Shown: positions 1 through 9,122 of the stretch, one piece after another
Position numbering within the stretch: the first letter of the stretch is position 1
How the letters are laid out: every line of letters begins with the position of its first letter
DNA from: Irineochytrium annulatum
Taxonomy: Eukaryota; Chytridiomycota; Chytridiomycetes; Chytridiales; Chytridiaceae
NCBI GenBank assembly: GCA_027600665.1
Contig: JADGJL010000854.1
Span: forward strand, 1-12,828
Direction of reading: 5' to 3'
DNA: 12,828 nt
Position numbers and translations under genes: made by a program
The notes under the pieces: model-generated
Told to the model about the DNA's origin: nothing
The model's input: only the letters and a program-made list of their open reading frames with translations
The model's database searches: none

Positions 1-1349
1 CAAATAAACTTACAGAATCCGTGCCAGAAGGCCGAGACAAGGTAGGTGACGATTGTCGCCGCCCCGGTTGGCTTCTGCCCCGGCTTCGACGACAATCGAA
101 GGTAGACCGAGTTCCTCAGCCAGTAATTGGTCCGCTTGTTCCAGCCCCCCATCATGGTCTGCGGGTTCGACGCGAACTCAAGGTTGAAGATATCAACGTT
201 CTCCGCGCGGTCCCACCGCGGCTTCCCCTTCTCGTCGTACCCGTTGAACCCGATGCCCGCGATGATGCATGCCCCTTCACTGAGCTTCCACGCGCCGTAA
301 TACTTCGTCCGCGACATGAAGCCATACACCTGCAGCCACGCCAGCCGGGCCCAGAACGGCTGCTCCATGAATTCCGGCTTGGTCGCGATATCAAAGTTCC
401 AGGTGGACCCGAAGCGGATGTAGATGTAAAGCATGCCGACGGCGTAGAGGAGGCAGCGGGTGACCGGCCAGACGCGGGAGGGGATCTTGTCGAAGGGCTT
501 GCGGCGGGCAATAAAGTCGTCATAGTCCTTGAACTCGAACGAGGGGCCCACGAGGAAGGAGGGGAAGAAGCAGACGAAGCCGAGGAACTGGATCAGGGAG
601 GGGTATTTCCTGATCGCGTACTCCTGCTGCTGCTTTGATAGCTCCTGTATCATAAGAGAAAGAGAAGTAAGAACAACCCCAGTGGAAGAGTTGGGAGTCA
701 AAACAAACCGAGGCGGGCCTCGTGCCATCATACACGCTCCACGCGAAGGAAGTCAGCTTGACGACCAGCACCATAAGCGGCGCCGTCACATCAAACCTGG
801 CCTGCAACCGGTCGGAGAAGACCTGCGTCACAAGCAGGTTCCAGCTCAAATGCGCCATGCTGAGCCCAAACGCCACCAAGGCCGTGATCCTGCTCCTCCT
901 CCCGTACCAACACAGCGCGTACACGAGGCACGGCACGACCATGAGTTCCATCAGGCCCGCGGCCGAGAACAAAAGCGCGAAGATCAGGCCCGAGCATAGG
1001 ACGGAGTAGAGGTGCCGGACCGCGCGGGCGCCGGAGACGCCGAGGAGGTTTTCAGGCGGGAGGACGAAGTAGAGGAGGGAGACGACGTAGGCGCCAAGGA
1101 GAACGGTGCCGGCCTTAAGCGAGTCCACCGGGACAGTGAGGTCGTCCGCGAGGGACTGGAGTTCCCGATCGAACCTGGAGGGTGAGGAACACGGTCAGTC
1201 TCGCGGCCGTTTGGTCCGTGAGTGCAGGGGATCGGCCGTTTGAACGTCGCTTCCCGGCACTGTGAAGTCCTCCGATCGCCCACCGGCCGCATGCAACCTC
1301 GCAGCCCGCCCTTCGCGTATGGCTCCTCGACTTCAACGGGCGCCTACAT
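1..1349 (-). CDS. ALE1-type lysophospholipid acyltransferase (MBOAT), 3' end off window
   Basis: Membrane-bound O-acyltransferase of the ALE1/LPCAT group, which in fungi re-acylates lysophospholipids at the ER. Exons in gene order: 1348-1349 (AT of a split ATG, inferred), 709-1174, and 14-644, which ends at a GTAAGT donor (13-8). The intron at 645-708 is GTTTGT...ATACAG. Visible residues total about 366. They include the family motif KLTSFAWSVYDG (about 124-135 of the reconstructed chain), FLVGPSFEFKDY, the WNKRTNYWL stretch with the conserved Asn, and SAFWHGF with the catalytic His at about 364. The N-terminal part holds several hydrophobic segments, as expected for a polytopic protein. The remaining C-terminal membrane segments lie left of the window. 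Family assignment is firm from these motifs. The first exon is uncertain: no ATG lies in the exon that begins at 1174, and an alternative start at 1292 with a GTGCCG donor near 1260 also keeps frame. Confidence 0.85.
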
Positions 1350-1903
1350 TTGAGGGGATCTCAGGCCGGGGGATGGGGAGGACCGAGGACGGTGAGGAGG
1401 ACCGCCGGAGGATCAGCGAACTTGCAGGGTGGTAAGTCGGGCGCCACACGGGCGGACCTGCCGCTCGAAAATCTTTCGCGTAAACCCCCTGCAGAGGTTT
1501 ATCCTGTTTCTCCTGCACCAAATCCACGCGCGCGCGTGACAGAGAAACGCCCGCATTGTCGCAGCGACGTCGCGGGCCAGCCCTCGTCGCGCCGCCGTCA
1601 TCTGCATGCTGACCACGGCTGAAGTCTAAATGTTTACCATTTTTATCCTGCGCCATGGGCAGATCTTGGAATGATGGCCACGGCAGACAGATCGTGGTGC
1701 GATGCGGTAGCGAGCAAAGCCGAATTAAACAGAACAGAGGCGAAGGCGAAATCTTATTTAACAGTATCAATATCACTACACTTGCTGACAGTCGATTTAT
1801 TTCATGATGAGAACTGAAAAAATTTACACTGGCATAGACAGAACGCCTGCTCACGAAATCAGAACGAAGAAGTGCTAGACTAATGATGGCATGACATAAC
1901 TCT
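1350..1903. other. Intergenic region between protease 3' end and ALE1 promoter
   Basis: This 554-base stretch separates two genes read in the same minus direction. It should hold the 3' untranslated end of the aspartic protease and the promoter and 5' leader of the acyltransferase. An open frame runs through most of it on the minus strand, but the predicted peptide has no signal peptide, domain or compositional sign of a real protein. The half near 1640-1900 is more AT-rich than the other. I see no tRNA, repeat or clear TATA box. Confidence 0.5.
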
Positions 1904-3782
1904 TCATACATTCAAGAACGAAGAAGCACCCGCCATCGCCATCACCAACCCCACAACGACCCATCCACATCCACCTTGCCTGCCTTGCTTAGCTCCACTC
2001 CCTCTTCTCGACGTCGTACTTGCGACTCCAACCGCCGCGGTCGTTGTCGTAGCGGACGTCGCCCTCACCCCCTCCGCCGCCGCCGCCGCCGTCCCATTTC
2101 CGACCGCTGCGAGGCCGATGTAACCCCTCAGGTCATACACCGAATACCACCTCCTCAAGAACACGTCGCCCAGCACCCACGCGCTCGCGGTCCCGAGCAC
2201 GCCCACATCCCCCGACATGAACCCCAGCACGCACTCGTCGTCGCCCATCACGCCGCCGGCCAACACGTAATCGCTCGCGGACAGCGCGAAGGGCGCGCCG
2301 GCGAGCACGAGCGATATGTCCGGCGGGGAAACGCGTCGGACCTCGGCGCATGAGAGGGTGTCGTATCCCGCCGGTTGGGACGTGATGGGGTTGAGCGCGG
2401 CGCGGAGGGTCTTCAGACCGGCGGCGCGGAGGGATGTGATCAGGAAGGTGTAGGTCGCGGGGTCGACGGCGATGTAGGCCGTGCCGGTGTCGAGGATGGC
2501 GTATGTGGCGTTTGACGTCGGCGCTGTAAAATTTGTGGCGGGGGTTGACGCTGTGGTGGTAGCGTTGCTGGAGAGCGCGGTGGTGTTGAGCGTGGCGTTG
2601 CCGACCATGATGGCGTCAGCGGTCAGGGCCCAGAAGTAGCGCGGGCCGAAAGGACATGTGGGGATGGTCGCGACGGTGAGGTTGAAGAGAGGGGGCACGT
2701 AGTGGTCCGGGTCGAGGAAGCCGAGCGTCAGCTCGCCGCCGTCATTCTTGAGGGTCGTTGCATCTGCGGACCTGGAGACATTTGCGTTAAATAATGAGAC
2801 GATTGCACTTGCAGAGGCGACCTACGTGTTGAGCCAAAACGCAAATACAGGCTCCTCGATCGCGCCTTGCGTTGCCAACGTGTACATAACGGTGACATGA
2901 TCCAACTTTCGATCCAACCCACCCTCGAGCGTCATGCCCAGTACCCCATCATACTTTCCGCCCATCTCTTGTACGATCACGGAGCCCTCTTGCTTGACGT
3001 CCATGAACACTTGTCGCCGGATCACGAGCGAGTCCCAACTGAACGTGTCCCGCACGCGCTGGCCCGTCACGCTGCCGGAGCCGTACGTCAGCGTCTCATA
3101 CCACAAAGTGCCGTTAGGTTGGAAGCTGGATGATCGGGATTCCGAGAAGAAGGTGTGGTCGGCGCAGGCGGTACAGGCGCTTGCTCCGACCTACAGCGAT
3201 ATCAGCCACATGCGTAAGTCTCCTCAACCTCAAGCAACTCCACTTCATCTCATTTCCACGCGGCGCAAATCGTCACTGCAACGTACCCAAAGAAAGCTAG
3301 AGCCCGTGTCCAGCTGGACCTCGAAGAGCTGAGGCGGCGTGCCAAGGCCGATGGTTCCGTAATACTAATTTGAGCAATTGGTCAACTTCAAAGGCGTCGC
3401 GTTGGCACTCACTGATGTATCCCGGACGTCAGTCAGATTGATAGGCGGGACCGACCTCCTCGCGGGCGACGATGGCGAAGCCGACAACGACCCTGGCGTA
3501 GCGTATTTTAACCGCATAAAGTCGAACTGCATGCGGGCCGTGTCGGTGAATGATTGAAGGGAGCCCCTGACGGGTGGCCGGCGACGGAGCGGGACTCTGT
3601 GGTAATCGTTAGAAGGCGCATAACGGGGCGCAGTGTGCTGGGACAGACCTGATCGATGCAGCATGGTCGATGAAGACTGCTAGGAGGAGGACCAACACCG
3701 GGAAGGCGGCGCCCACGGGGAAGACCAGCCAGCGCGCAGGTGGCTGGGCCGCCATGTCCGAAAATAGGTTGCGGGGGGACAT
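1904..3782 (-). CDS. Secreted pepsin-like aspartic protease (A1 family) with GPI-type C-terminus
   Basis: Endopeptidase of the pepsin/yapsin type, expected at the cell surface. Exons: 3649-3782, 3413-3596, 3287-3364, 2826-3190, 1904-2771; introns of 52, 48, 96 and 54 nt all have GT/AG borders and keep frame. The product is 542 residues from ATG 3782, or 533 from the second in-frame ATG at 3755. Using the longer form: a hydrophobic signal segment about residues 20-40; a basic prosegment; [16 protein letters not shown] leading to the first catalytic Asp in LDTGSS (about D125); a CTAC cysteine pair; the flap Tyr in [10 protein letters not shown] (about Y168); the second catalytic Asp in ILDTGT (about D348); and [16 protein letters not shown], the usual C-lobe motif. 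A Thr/Ala/Ser-rich stalk and a terminal hydrophobic run ([11 protein letters not shown]) fit GPI anchoring. An Asn/Thr-rich insertion with five N-glycosylation sequons sits just before the second DTG. ATG 3782 has A at -3; the start choice is not decisive. Confidence 0.9.
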
Positions 3783-4359
3783 CGTTGTCTGCCAACCGCC
3801 AACTGGCTGAAGTTGGTCGCTCGCTGACACATCTGGACGGAGGGACTCGCAGCAGCGTAAATAGCTGCAAATAATGAAAGGAACCGGCGGTGGAATGGAC
3901 AACGAATACCTGGGTCTTGTCTCACCTCACCACCAAGAACAAGAGAGGAAGGCCCTACTCCGTTGCGCGCTCCACATTCGCCCTGGCAGTCCATTCCTTC
4001 GGCAAGACCTGACCATCAATCCTGGCTCTTCGGCTGAGTTGCGGGAGATAGAGTGAGAACGCGTGAATACGCGTGAATGAATATATTGCTCACGGATACG
4101 GAAGGGATATGGTATTCCGTGGAAGGATGCAGATGGCCTCGTCTTTTTCCGGGCTTGTGTGTGAACGGGATGCCGTCAGAGTGGCGCCAGTGGTGGCGCT
4201 GCAGTTTTTGACGACCGATCAATTGGCGGGGTTGACAGGCGGTCTCCCCACCCGCCGCCGGCGACGACGCCGCGGCCCTCCCTCCCCGCGCGCCACTCCA
4301 ATAAAGGGCTCCAACCAGTCCGCTCCCCGCACATCGACAGCCGCCCTAAAAATTCAACG
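3783..4359. promoter_or_regulatory. Divergent promoter region of protease and wall-protein genes
   Basis: About 577 bases separate the two divergent start codons, so both promoters must lie here. On the plus strand, a CCAATAAAG sequence near 4298-4306 lies about 55 bases before ATG 4360 and is a plausible TATA-like element. On the minus strand a TTTGCAG acceptor-like sequence occurs near 3865-3871, so an upstream untranslated exon of the protease is possible. A plus-strand frame is open through the wall-protein start but shows no coding character before 4360. Confidence 0.4.
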
Positions 4360-5095
4360 ATGCGCTACATCGATACCGATCGCCTCGCCTCCGTCATGTC
4401 GGTGGCCTCGGTCGCCCTGCTTCTCGCTGCTATTGCATTTTCTCCAAAGGTGGCCGCCCAGTCGGCGTCGTCACCAAGCATCTCGGTGCCGAGCGGAATG
4501 TGAGTTGGGGTTAACTCGGTTCCTGCCACTCGATAAAACACTGGCGATCCCACGCTTACCTGCTAACCTTGTTCTCCTCGGGACAACCAGCTTCGGCAAC
4601 GCTCCGCCCCATTCCACCTTCGACACCAACTTCCCCGGTCTGAATCCGACCCCACATCCAGCCACTTCCACATCCGCAGACCCCCCATCGACCGCCACGA
4701 TCATCACCAGCACCGTCGCGACGCCCTTCACGACCCGCACCGCCCCCGCGCTCGCGCTAACCACCACCACCACCATCACCTCCACCGCGCCACTGCTGAC
4801 ATCCGTCAACTCCGCCTCCCCACCACCCCCGACGCAGACGCGGTCGACGTCGACCTCCATCGTGCGCATCACCGTGACCGGCGAGGGCGGCGGATCGAGC
4901 AACAACAACCCGTTCCCGAACGCGGGCGACGGGGACGGGAACGGGAACGGGAACGGGGACGCCGCAGTTGGCGTGATGCCGAGCGCGACCGGTCAGGGCC
5001 CGATCGTCGTGACCTTCTCAGGTGTGGGGAGGCTCGGGCGGGAGGTTGCGATGGGAGTTGTCGGGGTGTTGGTTGGCTGTTTGGTGTTGTTGTAG
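4360..5095 (+). CDS. Small secreted Ser/Thr/Pro-rich protein, probable GPI-anchored wall protein
   Basis: Exons 4360-4499 and 4591-5095 flank a 91-nt intron (GTGAGT donor, CTAAC branch sequence at 4563, ACCAG acceptor) and give 214 residues. The protein starts with a signal peptide (hydrophobic core about residues 13-28, likely cut after VAA near residue 33). Next come a Thr/Ser/Pro-rich region (about 48-143), a GGG/Asn segment, a DGDGNGNGNGD repeat (160-170) and a terminal hydrophobic stretch (about 198-214). No catalytic domain is visible. This arrangement is typical of O-mannosylated GPI-anchored wall or surface proteins, but no specific family is recognised. An in-frame ATG at residue 13 is an alternative start that still leaves a signal peptide. 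It is divergent from the GPI-type protease, so both may be made for the cell surface; co-regulation is only inferred. Confidence 0.78.
4926..4960 (+). repeat. GGGAAC/GGGGAC hexanucleotide repeat inside coding sequence
   Basis: A short run of six-base units (GGGGAC, GGGAAC) encodes alternating Asp/Asn-Gly in the wall protein. A six-base unit keeps frame when copies are gained or lost, so this is a likely site of length variation between strains. Confidence 0.7.
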
Positions 5096-5918
5096 TGGGG
5101 GGGTGGTTGATCAGGAGGGTTTTCCATGTATAGTCAGTCAAGGGGTATATCACCGGAGGCACTTACGAAGCAGGAAGCAGGGCAGTTTGGTGTTTAGTGT
5201 TGCATTTGGGGTTACATGGGCTTGTTAATAACGTTATGTGATTTATCTCTATCATTAGTAAGTGGTTTTGAACGTGAGATAATGTGTCGAAATGTGTGTT
5301 GTAAGCAATATATATATGGATGTCAATATCAAAATGCAATTTAAGGATAGTTGACATATAACAACGAATAACGTCGAGGACAGAAGCTTTAAAACAAAGA
5401 AAACCAGGTTTTTGGGTATCTGCAAGCCATGTACTCCACGGTGTGGAAGAGGTCTCGCAACAACTTATTGGCAATTGCTATGGAGTATTCATTTTAGCAT
5501 TTATTTAGTATTTCGCAAATACAGTAGGAGAAAATTCCAGAAGATGATGGAATACAATAGGAGAAAAATCCAGGAGATGATGGACAAACGTAAGGTACTG
5601 AAGGAGAAAACACAAAGCTTAGACCGGCCTGTATCCACTCAAAAATAAAGAACCCTTAATCGCGGTTGATGTATGTAAAGGCATGTTGTTGTAAAATAAG
5701 AGGAGATGAATAAGAGATCGAAGACCGATGTGGAAATAACAATACATAAGTACATGTCATTGGGTAGTCCCCCACACTGGAAGAATAAAATAGATGAGGT
5801 GAAGAAAAGGAGCAAAAAAAGAAATATAAAAACAATATCCTCCTTTCAACAAATGAAAGTCAGAGTGTTAATGCTTGTAATGAATGTACACGACAAACGT
5901 GCGTCCTTCGAAGACGTT
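5096..5918. other. AT-rich convergent intergenic region
   Basis: This stretch lies between the 3' ends of the wall-protein gene (plus) and the acyltransferase-3-like gene (minus). Base composition shifts sharply to AT-rich from about 5220, in contrast to the GC-rich genes. An AATAAA occurs at 5644-5649 on the plus strand. Lys-rich open frames exist on the plus strand, but they start at non-ATG codons or run into the neighbouring gene's antisense, and their residues look like a by-product of AT richness. Apart from a two-unit tandem repeat I see no gene or RNA. Confidence 0.6.
5518..5583 (+). repeat. 33-bp tandem direct duplication
   Basis: Two adjacent 33-base units (5518-5550 and 5551-5583) differ at only three bases. 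Both read AATACA(G/A)TAGGAGAAAA and continue to GATGATGG. It sits in the AT-rich convergent gap. Although 33 is a multiple of three and an open frame crosses it, all three base differences change the amino acid in that frame, which argues against coding constraint. Confidence 0.85.
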
Positions 5919-7695
5919 CTAAAACGCCTTCGGCCCCTTCCCGGCTTTCTTCTCAAACCTTCTCCGGAAGAAGCCCATAAACGGCGCCTGCAGCACCTTG
6001 TACACTCCAAACCCAATCAACCCAGAGCAAACTGCCACGCCGCCCCAAGCCATCAGCACCCTCCCATCGCTAACCCTCCCTTGGTCGTCTAGCAGCCACC
6101 CGCTCGTCCTCACGGCCGTAAAGACTCCCAGCACGACCTCCCGATGGACCATCTCCGCCGCGAACGTGACAAGCCCGACGGCCTCGACGACGGGGTGTGT
6201 GATTACGTCGTGCACCCTCCGCCGCCACGGCGTCTCGAGCGCCACGTCCGCCGGGACCGCCATCAGCGGCCGGAGGCAGAAGTAGCCCGCAACGCTCGCC
6301 AGCGGGATCCGGAACGCCCTCCAAGCGGCCTCGACGAAACCGGCGCCCTCGCCGACCGGGGGGCCCCAGATGAGCCAGCTCCATATCGCAAGACCCGCCG
6401 CGAAGCCCAGGCCCTGGTTGAGCGCGCTCGGTCCCTTCTTAACGGCGCCAGGTGCGGCGGGTCGGTGGCGCTCAACGGAGAGGGCCAGACCCGCAAGGAA
6501 GGAGGGGAAGCGGAAGGGCACTTGCAAGCCTGTGGCGATATTGCGGTCGAGGTGGGGAAGGCCTTGCGGCAGGGTTAGGCCGAGGTGCTGAGTGGTCAAA
6601 AGGGCAAGGAGCCCGGAGAGTAGTGAGCCCGAAAGAACGAGGCGAGGGGAAGCGCCGCGGTCGGCAAGGCGGAGGTACTTGAAAACCCTGCAAAAAAAGA
6701 TGACACAATCAGTCTTAGTCTACTTCGACGCTAGAAAGACGTCAAGTCAAAACTTACCAAGGCGCCACGAGGTAGAACTGACAATCCAAAATTACGGCCA
6801 CCAGATGACCCCACCTCTCCCTGCCCCTCACGCCCACTTGACCATCATTCAACAGCATTTCAAGCCCGACTGCGCCCAACGTCGTCAACACCACGGGGAC
6901 CACCTCGCCCAACTTCCTTCCCCAAATCCTAACCAGCTCCCACGTCCCGGGCATCCCCTGCCCCTCCACCGTGCTCTCCTCCAAACTCAACCCCACAGAA
7001 AGGCCCGACAGCAAAAACAGCGGCTCGTAAGCCAAATCCCCACGCGTGAGCGCCATGGTGACGTGCCCGGGAACATGGGTCGCGTGCAGCTTCGCCTCCC
7101 CGCCAGGCACGGCGCGCGGGAGCATCGAGAGCGTCGAGTATCCGATGATCCAGACCGTGACGGGGATGCGGATCGCGCGGACCATGCCGTGGAGGTGGTA
7201 ATCGTGTGGAAGCGGGTTGACGGGCTGCCTGCCGCCGCGGGTGGTCTTGGGAGGCACGGAGGGCGACGGCGCCGTTAGCGTAATCTTAGGCGGGGGCTGT
7301 GGGCTGAGAGCGTCGGCCTTAGTTGGCGTTGAGGGGCTCGCGGCCGCGACGGCGGCAGCCGGCTTGGCGGCCTGCGCCCGCGCGGACTCTGCCGTTACGA
7401 CAGGGGCGGTCGCCGCCGCCTTGGAGCCGGCCGGGATCATGTACGGCTTTGGCGACGTGGCCGTGCTCGACCTGTTCGGAGAGGCGGGCTGCTGCGGTGA
7501 CGTCGCGGGCTGCCGGTCAACGCCGGATGAGGAAGATGGCGCGGCGGATGGCGTCGCGGAACGAGAGGAGCTCGTCGAGGAAACTGACGAAGTCCTCGAC
7601 ATCGCTGGCGGCGACTGGCTGCCGGTGTTCAGGGATGCCGAAGACGTGCTCGGCGAGCGATCCTTCTTCTTCCGGCGGAAAAGGTTGAACGACAT
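5919..7695 (-). CDS. Acyltransferase-3 (NRF-6/OafA-like) polytopic membrane protein with Ser-rich N-terminus
   Basis: Exons 6758-7695 and 5919-6687, joined across a 70-nt intron (GTAAGT...TTGCAG), encode 568 residues. Residues 1 to about 165 are low-complexity, rich in Ser, Pro, Ala and Thr after a basic FRRKKKDR stretch, and probably cytosolic. A polytopic domain follows. GDLAYEPLFLLSGLSVGLSLE (about 219-239) corresponds to the family's GDLAVDTFFFLSG motif. WELVRIWGRKLGEVVP matches the 'R-x-x-R-L-x-P' helix start, CQFYLVAPWVF (305-315) the 'QFYLLAP' helix, and VPFRFPSFLAGLAL the conserved late helix. Family members transfer acyl groups to sugars or lipids in membranes; the substrate here cannot be read. 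The histidine expected at the end of the first membrane helix is not where I would place it (WIIGYSTL), so activity is doubtful. ATG 7695 is the first in-frame ATG, but the frame stays open upstream, so an extra 5' exon is possible. Confidence 0.78.
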
Positions 7696-8115
7696 GGCGT
7701 GGGGTGAGTGCGGGGGCAGGGGAGGGTGCGGATCCGAGTCCGTCGACGATACCGACGAAATCGAGATGCCCGAGGCGCGACGAGATCGGCTCTGGCGGTC
7801 GTGGTCTGAGCGGGACGAGCCGATGCCGAGGCTCGCGGGAGACGGTAGGGCACTCAGCTTGGGCTCTGGTGAATCGCGATAGCTTCCCTTCCGTTTTTCA
7901 GTTGCACAAGTGATCTCGTCTTCAGTAAATTGCGACCTGTGCGATCGTATGCAAGCAAAGTATATTCCCCAACGAATTCCCAATACAATACAAAGAGGAC
8001 CTCGCTAACAGCACAATGAGACTATACATCCGACAACTGTCGTCGCAAACGGCTCCCGCATTTCAACTTGCCGGTCCAAACATAATCCGCGCAGCAGGCG
8101 AAATCAATCCTTTGT
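7696..8115. promoter_or_regulatory. Promoter/leader of the acyltransferase-3-like gene and 3' end of the IF1 gene
   Basis: The interval separates two minus-strand genes. A minus-strand AATATAC sequence near 7960 could serve as a TATA element, leaving a long 5' leader. From about 7696 to 7930 the acyltransferase frame stays open and reads as a Ser/Arg-rich peptide much like the annotated N-terminus, but no ATG lies in it. A CGCACAG acceptor-like site near 7940 would allow a further upstream exon, which I could not locate. Confidence 0.35.
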
Positions 8116-8896
8116 TTACTTCTTCCTGGCATTCCTCTCCTTCTCCAACTCCTTGATATATCGCTCCTCGTCCGCCTAAAGTTGCATAACAAATCATGGA
8201 TCAGTGGTACGCCCGAAAACGCGGCAGAAATAAACAAGATTCGACTGGCAACAAACTCCGGGTACCGCTTTGCCTCCCGAAAATTTCCGTAACAAGGCGA
8301 ACCACAGGAAAAACCCAGAAACGAAAGGGAAGACAACTTACAGCCTCCTTCTTTCCCAACGCGCCACCGCCGGCCCTGATGGATCCACCGTGGGATGACT
8401 CCGCGCCGCTGAACCTCACTTTCTCCTCGTGATCCCTCGCGGTGGTTGACGCTGAGGACGCCGTCGAGGGCGGGGCGGCAGGCGCGGCCTCCGGCGTTTG
8501 GGCGGGAGCCTGGTGCTTCTTGGTGAGCTGCTCCCTGAGCTTAGCAATCACCTAGAGTAGAAAAAAATTAGGGGATATGCAGGTTAAATAACGAGAAAAG
8601 GATACAGGGTGTGCAAAGGATCTCGAGAGAAGGCACAAGCCAAACGAAAAAATGCAAACCTCCTTGTCGTGCTCCCTTGCATACTGATCCTCCTGAGCGG
8701 CCTCCTTCTTGGCGAACGATCCGCCCGCGTCCCTGATGGCTGGCGGTTGGAACAAGATACGATGTCAGCGAGATCAAAGGTCGTTCGCCACCGAGATCCA
8801 CAGCAAAGTACAGCGTAACTCACAGGTGAACCCTCGGGCAGTCATCGCCGCAGAGGGGCGGACGTGGGCAGCCTTGGTCGCAAGCGCTTTGAACAT
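8116..8896 (-). CDS. Mitochondrial F1-ATPase inhibitor IF1 with two inhibitor modules in tandem
   Basis: IF1 proteins block ATP hydrolysis by F1Fo ATP synthase when the membrane potential collapses. Exons 8824-8896, 8660-8739, 8342-8551 and 8116-8175 (introns 84, 108 and 166 nt, GT/AG, all in frame) encode 140 residues. Residues 1-25 are Arg/Lys/Ala-rich without acids, like a matrix-targeting presequence. Copy 1 (about 26-64) has IRDAGGSFAKKEAAQEDQY followed by a charged helix ending in AKLREQLTKK. A Pro/Ala/Ser linker (about 65-105) follows. Copy 2 (about 109-140) has IRAGGGALGKKEA, then ADEERYIKELEKERNARKK to the stop. Both copies keep the Gly-rich turn, the KKEAA helix start and the acidic pair before Tyr (Y44, Y127). 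Copy 2 stops 13 residues after that Tyr, close to the end of the minimal inhibitory stretch known from bovine IF1, and lacks the long C-terminal dimerisation coil. Exon 3 encodes the end of copy 1 and the start of copy 2 without interruption. Confidence 0.88.
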
Positions 8897-9122
8897 CGTG
8901 ATCAAATTGAGCAGAATTCAACTTCCCAATTTCTGGCCTTTGACAGTTGAAATGCAAACGACGTGGTTGGAAGTCATTCGAAGTTCGTGGCATAAATCAC
9001 ACGCGAAGAAGAATTTCCGAAACCCGCTACTTTTGATAGAGCATTTATTGCAGCCTTTGCAAAAAGGTCGGTATAGAGGTACAATCAAAAGTATGACCTC
9101 AAAGACGTGGGCCGTCAGGGAG

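Noticed and set aside
1333..1911. Minus-strand open frame of 192 codons between the protease and ALE1-type genes
   Set aside because: No domain, signal peptide or consistent composition; it overlaps the expected ALE1 leader and the protease 3' end and reads like chance openness.
4073..4359. N-terminal extension of the wall-protein frame with a basic Arg run
   Set aside because: In this frame the signal peptide is not read and the intron is ignored; the spliced model from ATG 4360 gives a clean signal peptide, so the upstream part is promoter.
5412..5648. Plus-strand frame with an 11-residue repeat
   Set aside because: It begins at a TTG, not an ATG, and the repeat units differ only by amino-acid changing bases, so there is no sign of coding constraint.
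5706..6092. Lys-rich plus-strand ATG frame of 128 codons
   Set aside because: Its first half lies in AT-rich intergenic DNA and its second half is antisense to the end of the acyltransferase-3-like gene; residues follow base composition.
7217..7882. Long plus-strand Gly/Ala-rich frame of 221 codons
   Set aside because: It is the antisense of the Ser/Pro/Ala-rich N-terminus of the acyltransferase-3-like gene, where GC richness keeps several frames open.
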